From: Chloroflexota bacterium
Lineage (GTDB): Bacteria; Chloroflexota; Anaerolineae; Anaerolineales; DRMV01
Assembly (NCBI GenBank): GCA_011322445.1
Contig: DRMV01000038.1
Span: 1 to 35,173 of the forward strand
DNA: 35,173 nt
Direction of reading: 5' to 3'
Part shown: positions 8,801 to 15,548 of the stretch, piece by piece
How positions within the stretch are numbered: the first letter of the stretch is position 1
Layout: each line of letters begins with the position of its first letter
Notes under the pieces: model-generated
What the model was told of the DNA's origin: nothing
Database searches by the model: none
The model's input: only the letters and a program-made list of their open reading frames with translations
Made by a program: the position numbers and the translations under genes

Positions 8801-9456
8801 GCGTGCTCAACGATGTGGCCGCCACCGACGTGCTCAAGCCGTGGCATTATCAGGCTGTGCTCATCGAAGGCCACGACGCGCGCGGCATTGATGTCGGCTT
8901 CCTGATCCGCACCGACCGCGTGAAAATCCTGGATGTGAAGCAATACGACGCGCCCGAAGGGCTGACGCCGCGCCCGCCGCTGGTCGTGCATTTGCAGGTG
9001 AGCGGCGGCAGCGCGCCTTTTGAAGTGTATGCCATCGTCAACCACTTCACTTCCATGGCAGGCGGCGAAAAAGTGACCGAACCGCGACGGCTGGCGCAGG
9101 CCAAATGGAATCTGGAGGTCATTCGTCGCATTCGGCAGGCTGACCCGCAGGCGCGCATCATCCTGATGGGCGACCTGAACTCGTACTTCGACTCGCCGCC
9201 CATCAACGCCCTGCGGAAGGGCGGGCTGGTGCATGTGATGGACGGCATGGACGCGGTTTCCCGCTACACCTACATTTACAAGGGAGAAGTGCAGACTTTA
9301 GACCATGTGCTGGTGACGCCTAACCTGGATGATTTGCTGTTGAAGGTGGCGGTCTTCCATGCCGACGCCGACTACCCGCCTCCGCCGCCCGACGACACCT
9401 CGCCCATCCGGAAGTCCGACCACGACCCGGTGGTGGTGTGGTTGCGGCTCCCGTAG
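5884..9456 (+). CDS. Secreted lipoprotein nuclease with lamin-tail, OB-fold and EEP domains, 1190 aa
   Basis: I chose ATG at 5884 (MRRFLQPASC) because GGGAGAG precedes it and a lipoprotein signal follows, ending in LAVALAAC. A Pro/Thr/Ala-rich spacer comes next. A lamin-tail-like domain (about residues 60-180: NNHDFIVLYNPTGQIVDLQG) follows, then two Ala/Gly/Pro-rich beta domains of DUF11 type (about 225-310 and 550-640). Each precedes an OB-fold-like region (about 345-545 with YTGGFYAGGGNTKFYVQDD, and 670-900). The C-terminus (from about 914) is an endonuclease/exonuclease/phosphatase domain: VMTWNTENFF, GLEEVEN (metal-binding Glu, about 966), GIDVGFLIR, AIVNHFTS, LMGDLNSYFDSPP (about 1095), TLDHVLV and the terminal SDHDPVVV. 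The layout matches extracellular DNases of the ExeM/NucH type. Its likely role is degrading environmental DNA for phosphate or nutrients, anchored to the cell surface. A strong terminator follows. Confidence 0.9.
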   Translation: MRRFLQPASCNSHYVPRALRVATWILLAFLAVALAACGPNTPAPPTAAPATATPAVAAADHLVIAQVMAGVDGDNNHDFIVLYNPTGQIVDLQGWSLWYRLDDKAKPQLLYCWQEHALVPPGGHYLLAHTGEDVGLTPDATFETPIVPPRGGLQLRTTDGKAVDSVAWGSNGPASFAEGQPASGFRNGEALLRKPGGAQGNGQDTDDNAADFQVGKPQPANTGSPLVAAYALPATLVWKAPAQVKPGATFDAPLVFTNTGSQALKDITVRFPIPAGLKVADHAAATPTGGVLVWHIASLEAGKQTALPLTFQAPWTYLTARASGFYAQADSRYAFGAPQAVAIGGGAIPIGVARTLPQGTEVMVEGIATMYTGGFYAGGGNTKFYVQDDTGGIQIQVFGGAGQIDVPIGAKVQVRGVIAVYRGAVQIQPKQVPADIKILTEAGVHEPKPLPVSLEEAASPELEGRLVTVRGTVTALSEHSYSYTLTLSDESGHNLGVYIDKNTQANPLEVLEVGQDAQLTGILEERDGNIQLYPRRQSDIVPQYPPVLALSVQAPLYVRPGKPFTVTLTAANHTADALSHLQIRLPLPAGAAFQQADHGGAVEGGAVVWRLPTLKAGQKISVEATLTATATQGHLALAGYQATADQWQQPATGPTRFVFLGNTVPIWAIQGDGFKSPYRGEELTTEGVVTGVFPELGGFFIQDLKPDDDPDTSEGLFVSIPKTLWQAVGLQKPGFVQRLYGHKVQVTGTVREAWQQTVIELASADAFTVEGEAPEPRPVTLDPPTDPQQAEAYYEHLEGMLVAAPQEVVAVGPTNRYGETPVIPLADLQDLPDGRHIPRGAEDGFLMFVDDGSSAVYRSAKGMPYRATTGDRLSIPAGPLAYTYGAYKIEPLQEPTVEAEPHNLQPLPKTPADVLSVMTWNTENFFDDQPPNPSDPPMPTPQQYHISVQKVANTIADAGFPLVVGLEEVENVRVLNDVAATDVLKPWHYQAVLIEGHDARGIDVGFLIRTDRVKILDVKQYDAPEGLTPRPPLVVHLQVSGGSAPFEVYAIVNHFTSMAGGEKVTEPRRLAQAKWNLEVIRRIRQADPQARIILMGDLNSYFDSPPINALRKGGLVHVMDGMDAVSRYTYIYKGEVQTLDHVLVTPNLDDLLLKVAVFHADADYPPPPPDDTSPIRKSDHDPVVVWLRLP

Positions 9457-9478
9457 CAGCCCGGCGTGTTAAAAACCA

Positions 9479-9523
9479 ACCGCGGATGAGGCAGCGATTT
9501 TGCCCCATCCGCGGTGTTTTTTT
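9479..9523. terminator. Bidirectional intrinsic terminator
   Basis: A 10-bp stem (ACCGCGGATG at 9479-9488 with CATCCGCGGT at 9506-9515) is followed by seven T at 9517-9523. Read on the other strand it ends in TTGGTTTTTAA, so it can also stop the ABC exporter operon arriving from the right. Confidence 0.85.
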
Positions 9524-9598
9524 ACCTGAAGTCGGGACGCACCCTGGCTACCCTGGGAAGCCAGAGCCCCGCCGTGCCGGCAGGGGGGAGATCCCGGT

Positions 9599-11509
9599 TT
9601 ATGCCGCGGCCAATGCCTCGGCGGCTTCGGCGGCGCGCACGGCAAACTGGCTGTTGTAAAGTTCGGCGTAGAAGCCGCCTTTGGCCAGCAGTTCGTCGTG
9701 GGTGCCTTGCTCGACGATATTGCCGTCGCGCATCACCAGAATCAGGTCTGCGTCGCGAATTGTGGAAAGCCGGTGAGCGATCACGAAACTGGTGCGGCCT
9801 TTCATCAACTTGTCCATCGCGGCCTGGATGAGTAATTCGGTATGGGTATCGACCGAACTGGTGGCCTCATCCAGAATCAGCATGGGCGGGTCGGCCAGAA
9901 TGGCGCGAGCAATGGTAATGAGCTGCTTTTGCCCTTGCGAGATGTTGGTGACTTCCTCGTTGATGACGAAGTCGTAGCCGCCGGGCAGCGCCTGGATGAA
10001 GTGGTGCGCGTGTGCAGCCCTGGCCGCGGCTTCCACTTCCTCGTCGGTAGCGTCCAGCCGCCCGTAGCGGATGTTTTCCCGCACGGTGCCGTTGAACAGC
10101 CAGGTGTCTTGCAGTACCATGCCGAAGAGGCGGCGCAGGTCGGCGCGGCGGAATTCCCGCACGTCGTGGCCGTCGATCAAGATCGCGCCTTCGTCCACAT
10201 CATAGAAGCGCATGAGCAACTTCACGATGGTGGTCTTGCCCGCGCCCGTGGGGCCGACGATGGCGACCTTTTGCCCCGGCTGGATGTCGGCGGTAAAGCC
10301 CTTGATGACCGGCTTCCCCGGCAGATAGCCGAAGCGCACCTTGCGGAATTCGACGTGCCCCTGCACGCTTTCCAGGGCAATGGCGTCGGCGGGGTCGGGT
10401 TCCTCTTCTTCCTCTTCGAGGAAGTCGAAGACCCGCTCGGCCGCGGCGACAGTTTGCTGCAGGATGTTGGAGATGTTCGCCAGTTGGGTGATGGGCTGGG
10501 TGAACGAGCGCATGTATTGGATGAACGCCTGAATGTCGCCCACCGTGATGAGGTCGCGCACGGCCAGCCAGCCGCCAACGATTACCACCGCTACATAGCC
10601 GAGGTTGCCGATCCAGCGCATGAGGGGGCGCATGGTGCCGGAGAAGAACTGCGCTTTCCAGGAAGCCTGGTAGAGCGTGTCGTTGTATTCGTCGAACTTG
10701 GCGATGCTCTTGCGCTCGCCATTGAAGGCTTTGACGATGATGTGCGCGCCGAACATTTCTTCGACGTGGCCGTTGACATGCCCCAGAAAGTCTTGCCGCT
10801 GGGCGAAGTATTTTTGGGAAGCCCGGATGATGAGCGCCATGGTACCGAAAGAGAGCGGCACGATGAGCACGGCGATCAACGTCATCTGCCAACTGATGGA
10901 AAGCATCATGCCCAAAATGCCCAGCACCGTAACCGCGGAGGTCACCACCTGCCCCAGGCTTTGGTTGAGCGTACGGTTGACTGTGTCCACATCGTTGGTC
11001 AGGCGTGAGAGCACCTCACCGTGGGTGGTGCCGTCGAAATAGCGGAAAGGCATCCGGTGGACTTTGTCCATTAGCGCCTGGCGCAGGTCGTAAGAGACGT
11101 CCATCGCGACGTCGGTCATCAGCCACCCTTGGGCATAGCCCAGCACGGCGGAAAGCACATACAGCGCGGTCGCGGTGAGCAAGATGTTGCCGATTTTGAC
11201 GAAATCCACGCTGCCAGTGCCGGTCAGTTGGGCAATCACGCCGTCGAAAAGGGTGGTCGTGGCGTTGCCCAGAATTTTCGGCCCGACGATGGAAAAGAGC
11301 GTCGACCCCACGGCCAGCAAAAGGACGATGAGGATTTTGGCCTGGTAAGGTTTGAGGTAGTCCACCAGTTTGCGGAGGGTGCCCTTGAAGTCAGTGGGCT
11401 TTTCCACGGGGCCTAAGGGCATCATGTGCCCCATAGGGCTTTTGTTGCGGCGTGGCGCAGCACTGCCCGCCGTCCGTTCCTGAAAGCGTGCTCCCGGAGT
11501 CGCGTTCAT
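9599..11509 (-). CDS. Heterodimeric ABC multidrug exporter subunit, consensus-Walker half, 636 aa
   Basis: This is a fused transmembrane-ATPase half-transporter of the BmrCD/EfrCD/TM287-288 type. About 50 charged residues precede six membrane helices (about 50-350: YLKPYQAKILIVLLLAVGST and so on). The ATPase has Walker A GPTGAGKTT, Walker B MLILDEATSSVD with the catalytic Glu, and switch histidine FVIAHRLST. The signature is ISQGQ instead of LSGGQ, as expected for the partner that supplies the degenerate half-site. The ATG at 11509 overlaps the stop of the upstream half by 4 bases (ATGA), so the two are translationally coupled. Likely role: drug or lipid export, substrate not predictable. Confidence 0.93.
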   Translation of the reverse strand: MNATPGARFQERTAGSAAPRRNKSPMGHMMPLGPVEKPTDFKGTLRKLVDYLKPYQAKILIVLLLAVGSTLFSIVGPKILGNATTTLFDGVIAQLTGTGSVDFVKIGNILLTATALYVLSAVLGYAQGWLMTDVAMDVSYDLRQALMDKVHRMPFRYFDGTTHGEVLSRLTNDVDTVNRTLNQSLGQVVTSAVTVLGILGMMLSISWQMTLIAVLIVPLSFGTMALIIRASQKYFAQRQDFLGHVNGHVEEMFGAHIIVKAFNGERKSIAKFDEYNDTLYQASWKAQFFSGTMRPLMRWIGNLGYVAVVIVGGWLAVRDLITVGDIQAFIQYMRSFTQPITQLANISNILQQTVAAAERVFDFLEEEEEEPDPADAIALESVQGHVEFRKVRFGYLPGKPVIKGFTADIQPGQKVAIVGPTGAGKTTIVKLLMRFYDVDEGAILIDGHDVREFRRADLRRLFGMVLQDTWLFNGTVRENIRYGRLDATDEEVEAAARAAHAHHFIQALPGGYDFVINEEVTNISQGQKQLITIARAILADPPMLILDEATSSVDTHTELLIQAAMDKLMKGRTSFVIAHRLSTIRDADLILVMRDGNIVEQGTHDELLAKGGFYAELYNSQFAVRAAEAAEALAAA

Positions 11510-13746
11510 GCCAGAGCCTCCTGCTTCAGTTGGGAAAGCGCAATTTCACGGTAAACCTCGCAAGTCTTCATCAGTTCTTTGTGCGGGCCTTCGCAGATGA
11601 GCCGCCCCTGGTCGAGCACCAGGATTTTGTCAGCGTCTTTGATGGTTGCCACGCGCTGAGAGACGATGATGATGGTGCGGCCAGCAAGGTGCTTCCGCAG
11701 CGCCTGACGCAGCCGGGCGTCGGTTTGGTAGTCCAGGGCTGAGAAGCACTCGTCGAAGATATAAATCGGCGCGTCTTTCACCAGGGCGCGGGCAATCGTG
11801 AGCCGTTGGCGTTGCCCGCCCGAGAAGTTGACCCCGCCCTGGGAAACCTCGGCCTTCAGCCCATCCGGATGCTCGAAGATGAACTGCGCCTGGGCGATTT
11901 CCAGCGCGCGGCGCATGGCTTCCTCATCGGCGTTGGGGTTGGCAAACCGCAAGTTGCTTTCGACCGTGCCCGCGAACAGGTTGCTGCGCTGGGGTACATA
12001 GCCAATCTGGGCGCGCAGGTCTTCCAGTGGCACTTCGCGAATGTCTACCCCGCTGATGGCGACGGTTCCGGCCGTGACATCGTAAAAGCGCGGGATGAGG
12101 TTGACCAGCGTTGATTTCCCTGAGCCGGTTGTGCCCATAATGCCCACTGTTTGCCCTGGGGCGATGTGCACCGTGATGTCGTGCAGCACGTCTTCCTCGG
12201 CGGTGGGGTAGCGGAAACCCACATGGTCGAAGCGGATGTCCGGCTTGAAGTCTTCCGGGAAGCCTTGCGGCTCGGGTGGTGTGAGCACGGTGATGTCGGT
12301 TTCCAGCACGTCGGCCACGCGGTTGGCTGAAACATCGGCGCGCGGTAGCAGGATGAACAGCATCGAGAGCATCAGGAAGGCAAACACCACCTGCATGGCG
12401 TATTGCATGAAGGCCATCATGTCGCCAACCTGCATGGTGGACTGCGCGACCTCGTGCGCGCCGACCCACAGAATCAAAATCATCACGCCGTTGAGGATGA
12501 GCATCATCAACGGCATCATCACGACGAAAACCCGGTTCACGAAGCGGTTGAGTTCCGTCAGATCGCGGTTGGAACGCTCGAAGCGCGCCGATTCGACGGG
12601 TTGGCGGTTGAATGCCCGGATGACCATCATGCCGGTCAGGTTTTCACGCAAAATCAGGTTGAGTTTGTCGATCAACCGCTGAATGATTTTGAATTTGGGA
12701 ATGACGATGCTGAACACCACGCCAATCAACCCCAGCAAGATGATCACCGCCAGCGCCATGGTCCACCACATGGAGGGGCTTTTGTCGAGGGCGTGAATGA
12801 CGGCCCCGATGCCAATGATGGGGGCGTAGAACGAAAGGCGCACCAGCGGCATGATGGCGTTTTGAATTTGGGTGATGTCGTTGGTGGCGCGGGTGATGAG
12901 GGAAGCGGTAGAGAAGCGGTCGAATTCGGCGCCTGAAAAGCGCATGACCTTCTCGAAGAGCAGATGGCGAATGTCGCGTCCCACCCCCGAGGCAATCCGG
13001 GCCGCGAAATATCCCACGCTGATGGTGGCGATGGCTGAGATGAGGGCAATCAACAGCATCAAGCCGCCCGTGCGCAGAATGTAGCGGTTCTGGATTTTGG
13101 CAGTGTCCATGCCCAGGGCTTCGTATTCGGCTTTGACTGCCCGGGTGGCCGCCTGAAGGATGGCCTTTTCGCCGCCGATGGCCTCAAAGCGTTTGTTCAT
13201 CGCGTCGCTAATCTGCTCTCGCTGGGCAGGCGGGAGTTTTGCCAGCAACGCGAAGAGATCGGTGTTGGGAGGCAGTTTGGAGAGGTCGAAGCCCATGCCG
13301 GGCATCAGTTTTTGGGCCTCTTCAGGGTTTTTCTGGATTTTCTCCAGGCCATATACCAGCAGCATGGCTCTGCCGAGGGAGGGCTCCAGCGCGGCAATGG
13401 TTTGCGGCGAGTTGTCGGTGAGGATGTAAATGGGCTCTTTGCTCACGGCGGGGTATTTTTCAACCTCGGCTTGTGCCTCGGCTGTGCCGGGTTCCACCAG
13501 CCGGTAGTGGGCGAGCACGTCTTTCTGCTCCTCGTCGGTGAGGAAGAGAGCGAGGTGCTCCATGGTGCTCTTGCGCATGGCTTCGGGCACGGCGTGTTCG
13601 ACCCCACCCTGCTGAATGCCAACGTTCACGATGTCCGACATATAGTCGGGCAGGGTGAGGTCGGCGTCGGCCTGGACGAACAGCAAGACGACGGCCGCGA
13701 GCAGGGGGATGATGTAAGGCTTGAAGTACTTGAAAATGCGGAGCAT
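11506..13746 (-). CDS. Heterodimeric ABC multidrug exporter subunit with large extracellular insertion, 746 aa
   Basis: I place the start at the ATG at 13746 (MLRIFKYFKPY), which has AAGGAGG nine bases upstream. The longer frame to 13827 adds 27 non-conserved residues overlapping marR. Between the first helix (PLLAAVVLLFVQADADL) and the second (GGLMLLIALISAIATISVGYF) lies a soluble insertion of about 190 residues. This is longer than in ordinary exporters but known in EfrD/BmrD-type halves. The ATPase has Walker A GTTGSGKST, signature FSGGQ and Walker B IYIFDECFSALD. The switch histidine is replaced by Gln (IVSQRVAT). Together with the ISQGQ of its partner this predicts one active and one degenerate nucleotide site. 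It is second in the marR operon. Confidence 0.93.
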   Translation of the reverse strand: MLRIFKYFKPYIIPLLAAVVLLFVQADADLTLPDYMSDIVNVGIQQGGVEHAVPEAMRKSTMEHLALFLTDEEQKDVLAHYRLVEPGTAEAQAEVEKYPAVSKEPIYILTDNSPQTIAALEPSLGRAMLLVYGLEKIQKNPEEAQKLMPGMGFDLSKLPPNTDLFALLAKLPPAQREQISDAMNKRFEAIGGEKAILQAATRAVKAEYEALGMDTAKIQNRYILRTGGLMLLIALISAIATISVGYFAARIASGVGRDIRHLLFEKVMRFSGAEFDRFSTASLITRATNDITQIQNAIMPLVRLSFYAPIIGIGAVIHALDKSPSMWWTMALAVIILLGLIGVVFSIVIPKFKIIQRLIDKLNLILRENLTGMMVIRAFNRQPVESARFERSNRDLTELNRFVNRVFVVMMPLMMLILNGVMILILWVGAHEVAQSTMQVGDMMAFMQYAMQVVFAFLMLSMLFILLPRADVSANRVADVLETDITVLTPPEPQGFPEDFKPDIRFDHVGFRYPTAEEDVLHDITVHIAPGQTVGIMGTTGSGKSTLVNLIPRFYDVTAGTVAISGVDIREVPLEDLRAQIGYVPQRSNLFAGTVESNLRFANPNADEEAMRRALEIAQAQFIFEHPDGLKAEVSQGGVNFSGGQRQRLTIARALVKDAPIYIFDECFSALDYQTDARLRQALRKHLAGRTIIIVSQRVATIKDADKILVLDQGRLICEGPHKELMKTCEVYREIALSQLKQEALA

Positions 13747-13823
13747 AGACGAAAAGCCTCCTTGAAAGCGCGATTTTGTGCTGTGTGCCGCGGCGTGTTG
13801 CGGGCTCACAGCGGGCGGGGAGT

Positions 13824-14297
13824 TCACTTTTTCGGCTGGGGGTGGGCGGGATGACCCTCGTGCTCTTCTTCGGGGGGCAGTTTGGCGAGCAAAAGTTCCA
13901 GCGCATCCAGAATTTGCTTGGTTTCCTCTGCCGAAAGGCGCTCCAGCAGGCGCTCGAAAGTGGTCCCCTGGGCTGGTGAGGCGATGGATTGCAAGGTGTT
14001 TTCACCTTTGGAAGTCAGCCGCAAGCGCTTGTTGCGACGGTCGGCGGGGTTTTCTTCCCGTACGACATAGCCTTGTTCCACCAGGCGACGAAGGAGTTGG
14101 CTGGCCGCAGCAGGAGTGATGCCCAACGCCCGTGCCAGGTCGGAGATGTTGGTCTGGCGGTGGTGGTCGATATAGCGCAAAGCGAACACCTGCGGCATGG
14201 AAAGCCCCGCCGCACGCACCCGTTGCCAAAAAGGGTGCATAATGGCCTGGATCAAGCGGCGAAGCGCGGCGCGCAGGCGGTCGGTTTCAGCGGGCAT
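13824..14297 (-). CDS. MarR-family transcriptional regulator, 157 aa
   Basis: This is a winged-helix repressor with the MarR layout: dimerisation helix at residues 1-40 (LRRLIQAIMHPFWQRV), helix-turn-helix at about 45-80 (TNISDLARALGITPAAASQLLRRLVEQ), and wing with the conserved DRRNKRLRLTSKG at about 86-100. It is first in an operon with the two ABC exporter genes (77-base gap to the chosen ABC start), the usual arrangement for drug-sensing autoregulation. The promoter and a 20-bp palindrome lie directly upstream. The C-terminal tail is Pro/His/Glu-rich and probably disordered. Confidence 0.93.
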   Translation of the reverse strand: MPAETDRLRAALRRLIQAIMHPFWQRVRAAGLSMPQVFALRYIDHHRQTNISDLARALGITPAAASQLLRRLVEQGYVVREENPADRRNKRLRLTSKGENTLQSIASPAQGTTFERLLERLSAEETKQILDALELLLAKLPPEEEHEGHPAHPQPKK

Positions 14298-14320
14298 GGT
14301 TAATGCTCCTAAATAGATAA

Positions 14321-14340
14321 GCGCACTTAACTAATTGCGC
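14321..14340. promoter_or_regulatory. Palindromic MarR operator candidate
   Basis: A 20-bp imperfect palindrome, GCGCAcTTAacTAAtTGCGC, has 16 of 20 symmetric positions. It lies between the -10 box and the marR start, at the expected transcription start. Blocking this site would repress marR and both ABC genes. Confidence 0.65.
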
Positions 14341-14344
14341 CGTA

Positions 14345-14372
14345 ATGATACCGCGCTTTGCGCGCGTGTCAA
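14345..14372 (-). promoter_or_regulatory. Promoter of the marR-ABC operon
   Basis: On the minus strand a perfect TTGACA (14367-14372) is followed after 16 bases by TATCAT (14345-14350). Transcription should begin near 14338, inside the palindrome, and run leftward into marR. Confidence 0.75.
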
Positions 14373-14413
14373 GGCTTACGCCACAACGGCGCAGGGCAAA
14401 CGCACCTTGCCTG

Positions 14414-14422
14414 TGCTATACT
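14414..14422 (+). promoter_or_regulatory. Extended -10 promoter of the lipoprotein gene
   Basis: TGCTATACT is an extended -10 element (TGn plus TATACT at 14417-14422), about 70 bases before the lipoprotein start. No good -35 hexamer is seen, which extended -10 promoters tolerate. Confidence 0.45.
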
Positions 14423-14494
14423 TTTTGTATACCCAAGCGTTTTTCAGAAAGTCGCACTCTATCCGCCTTTTCCCCCTTGAGGAGATAAATCCAA

Positions 14495-15385
14495 ATGCAC
14501 ATTTTTTCTTCGGCGGCAGGCCGCCGCATGGGCCTGCTGGTGGCGCTCGCTATACTTTTGATGGCCTGCGTGGTTGGTCAGAGCGGCACCGCTTCCCCTG
14601 ATGCTAACCTGGTGGCAACTCAGGTCGCGCTGACCTTCACCCAAACCGCGGTGGCAGGCCTGGTGAGTCCGGCCGCTTCGCCCCAGGTGCAGCCCACAGC
14701 CGTGCCGCCGACCGCGATGCCCCCTACACCCATCCCGCCGACCGCGGTTTCCCCCACGGCGACGTTGCCCGCTAAGCCACCGCCTTACGATGGCGCTTGC
14801 ACCGCCAGTATGCTGGCCGCGCCCAGCACGACGCCTACGCCCGGCAACTGGCCTTCTTACCGCGGCTACCGCCATCTCGGCCTTCCTGTGAACAACTTGC
14901 CTTATGAAGGGTTCCTCCTGAGCACCACGCCGGGCGACTCGGGCAAGGGCTTTGCCATTACCGTTTACAGAACTTTGGCGTCTGGCCAGTTGGTCTTCTT
15001 CCTCGACCGCATGGTGTGCTACAACGGCAACCAGCCTTATTGGGAAGTCGCTGACGTGATAGCGCTGCCGCAGCCGGGCACCAATCAGGCTATCGTGTTC
15101 ACCCCCGCGCTTTACGCCAGCAGCAACCATTTCTGGGACCCGGCCACGGCGGACAACCCTATGGCGTTGATGGGCGCGGTGCTTTCGCTGGAATGCGTGG
15201 CGCCGTTGGAGCCCTATGTGCTGGCGCGCATTCAGGTTGCTCCCGCGAATTTGCCGGCAACCTATGACGGCAATACGCGGGTGCCAGTGCAGGTGCTCCA
15301 GGCGTGGGCTATCAACTTCACCACGCAACGGTTCGAGCCGCTGGATATGAAGCGCTTTGGGGCGTGTGAAGCTCTTTTCCCCTAA
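14495..15385 (+). CDS. Pro/Thr-rich lipoprotein, 296 aa
   Basis: ATG at 14495 follows TTGAGGAGATAAATCC. A basic N-terminus, hydrophobic helix and lipobox (ILLMAC) predict a lipid-anchored protein. Residues 45-95 are a Pro/Thr/Ala spacer with repeated PPTAMPPTP-like units. The folded part (about 96-296) has four cysteines (GACTAS, MVCYNGN, SLECVAP, FGACEA) that could form disulphides outside the cell. I do not recognise the domain. It is divergent from marR and stands alone between a promoter and a hairpin, so it is probably monocistronic. Confidence 0.85.
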   Translation: MHIFSSAAGRRMGLLVALAILLMACVVGQSGTASPDANLVATQVALTFTQTAVAGLVSPAASPQVQPTAVPPTAMPPTPIPPTAVSPTATLPAKPPPYDGACTASMLAAPSTTPTPGNWPSYRGYRHLGLPVNNLPYEGFLLSTTPGDSGKGFAITVYRTLASGQLVFFLDRMVCYNGNQPYWEVADVIALPQPGTNQAIVFTPALYASSNHFWDPATADNPMALMGAVLSLECVAPLEPYVLARIQVAPANLPATYDGNTRVPVQVLQAWAINFTTQRFEPLDMKRFGACEALFP

Positions 15386-15421
15386 ATCTGCGTGGCGTTG
15401 AAGGGAGATAACCTCACATAG

Positions 15422-15459
15422 CAACCCCGCCCTTCGCCGGGAAGGCAAGGGCGGGGTTG
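15422..15459. terminator. Strong hairpin between converging genes
   Basis: A 13-bp perfect stem (CAACCCCGCCCTT at 15422-15434 with AAGGGCGGGGTTG at 15447-15459) lies between the lipoprotein stop and the end of pheT. The T-tract is weak on both sides, so termination efficiency is uncertain, but the position suits both converging transcripts. Confidence 0.65.
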
Positions 15460-15548
15460 ACTTTGGTGGCCTGGTTTTGGATGATATTCCTCGTGGCGTG
15501 CGGGGGCTGATTGCTCTGCAATCTTCGCCCAACGCGCGAGGTTTGAGG

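Noticed and set aside
9842-11008. 388-aa open frame on the plus strand
   Set aside because: Antisense to the ABC exporter half with complete Walker, signature and switch motifs.
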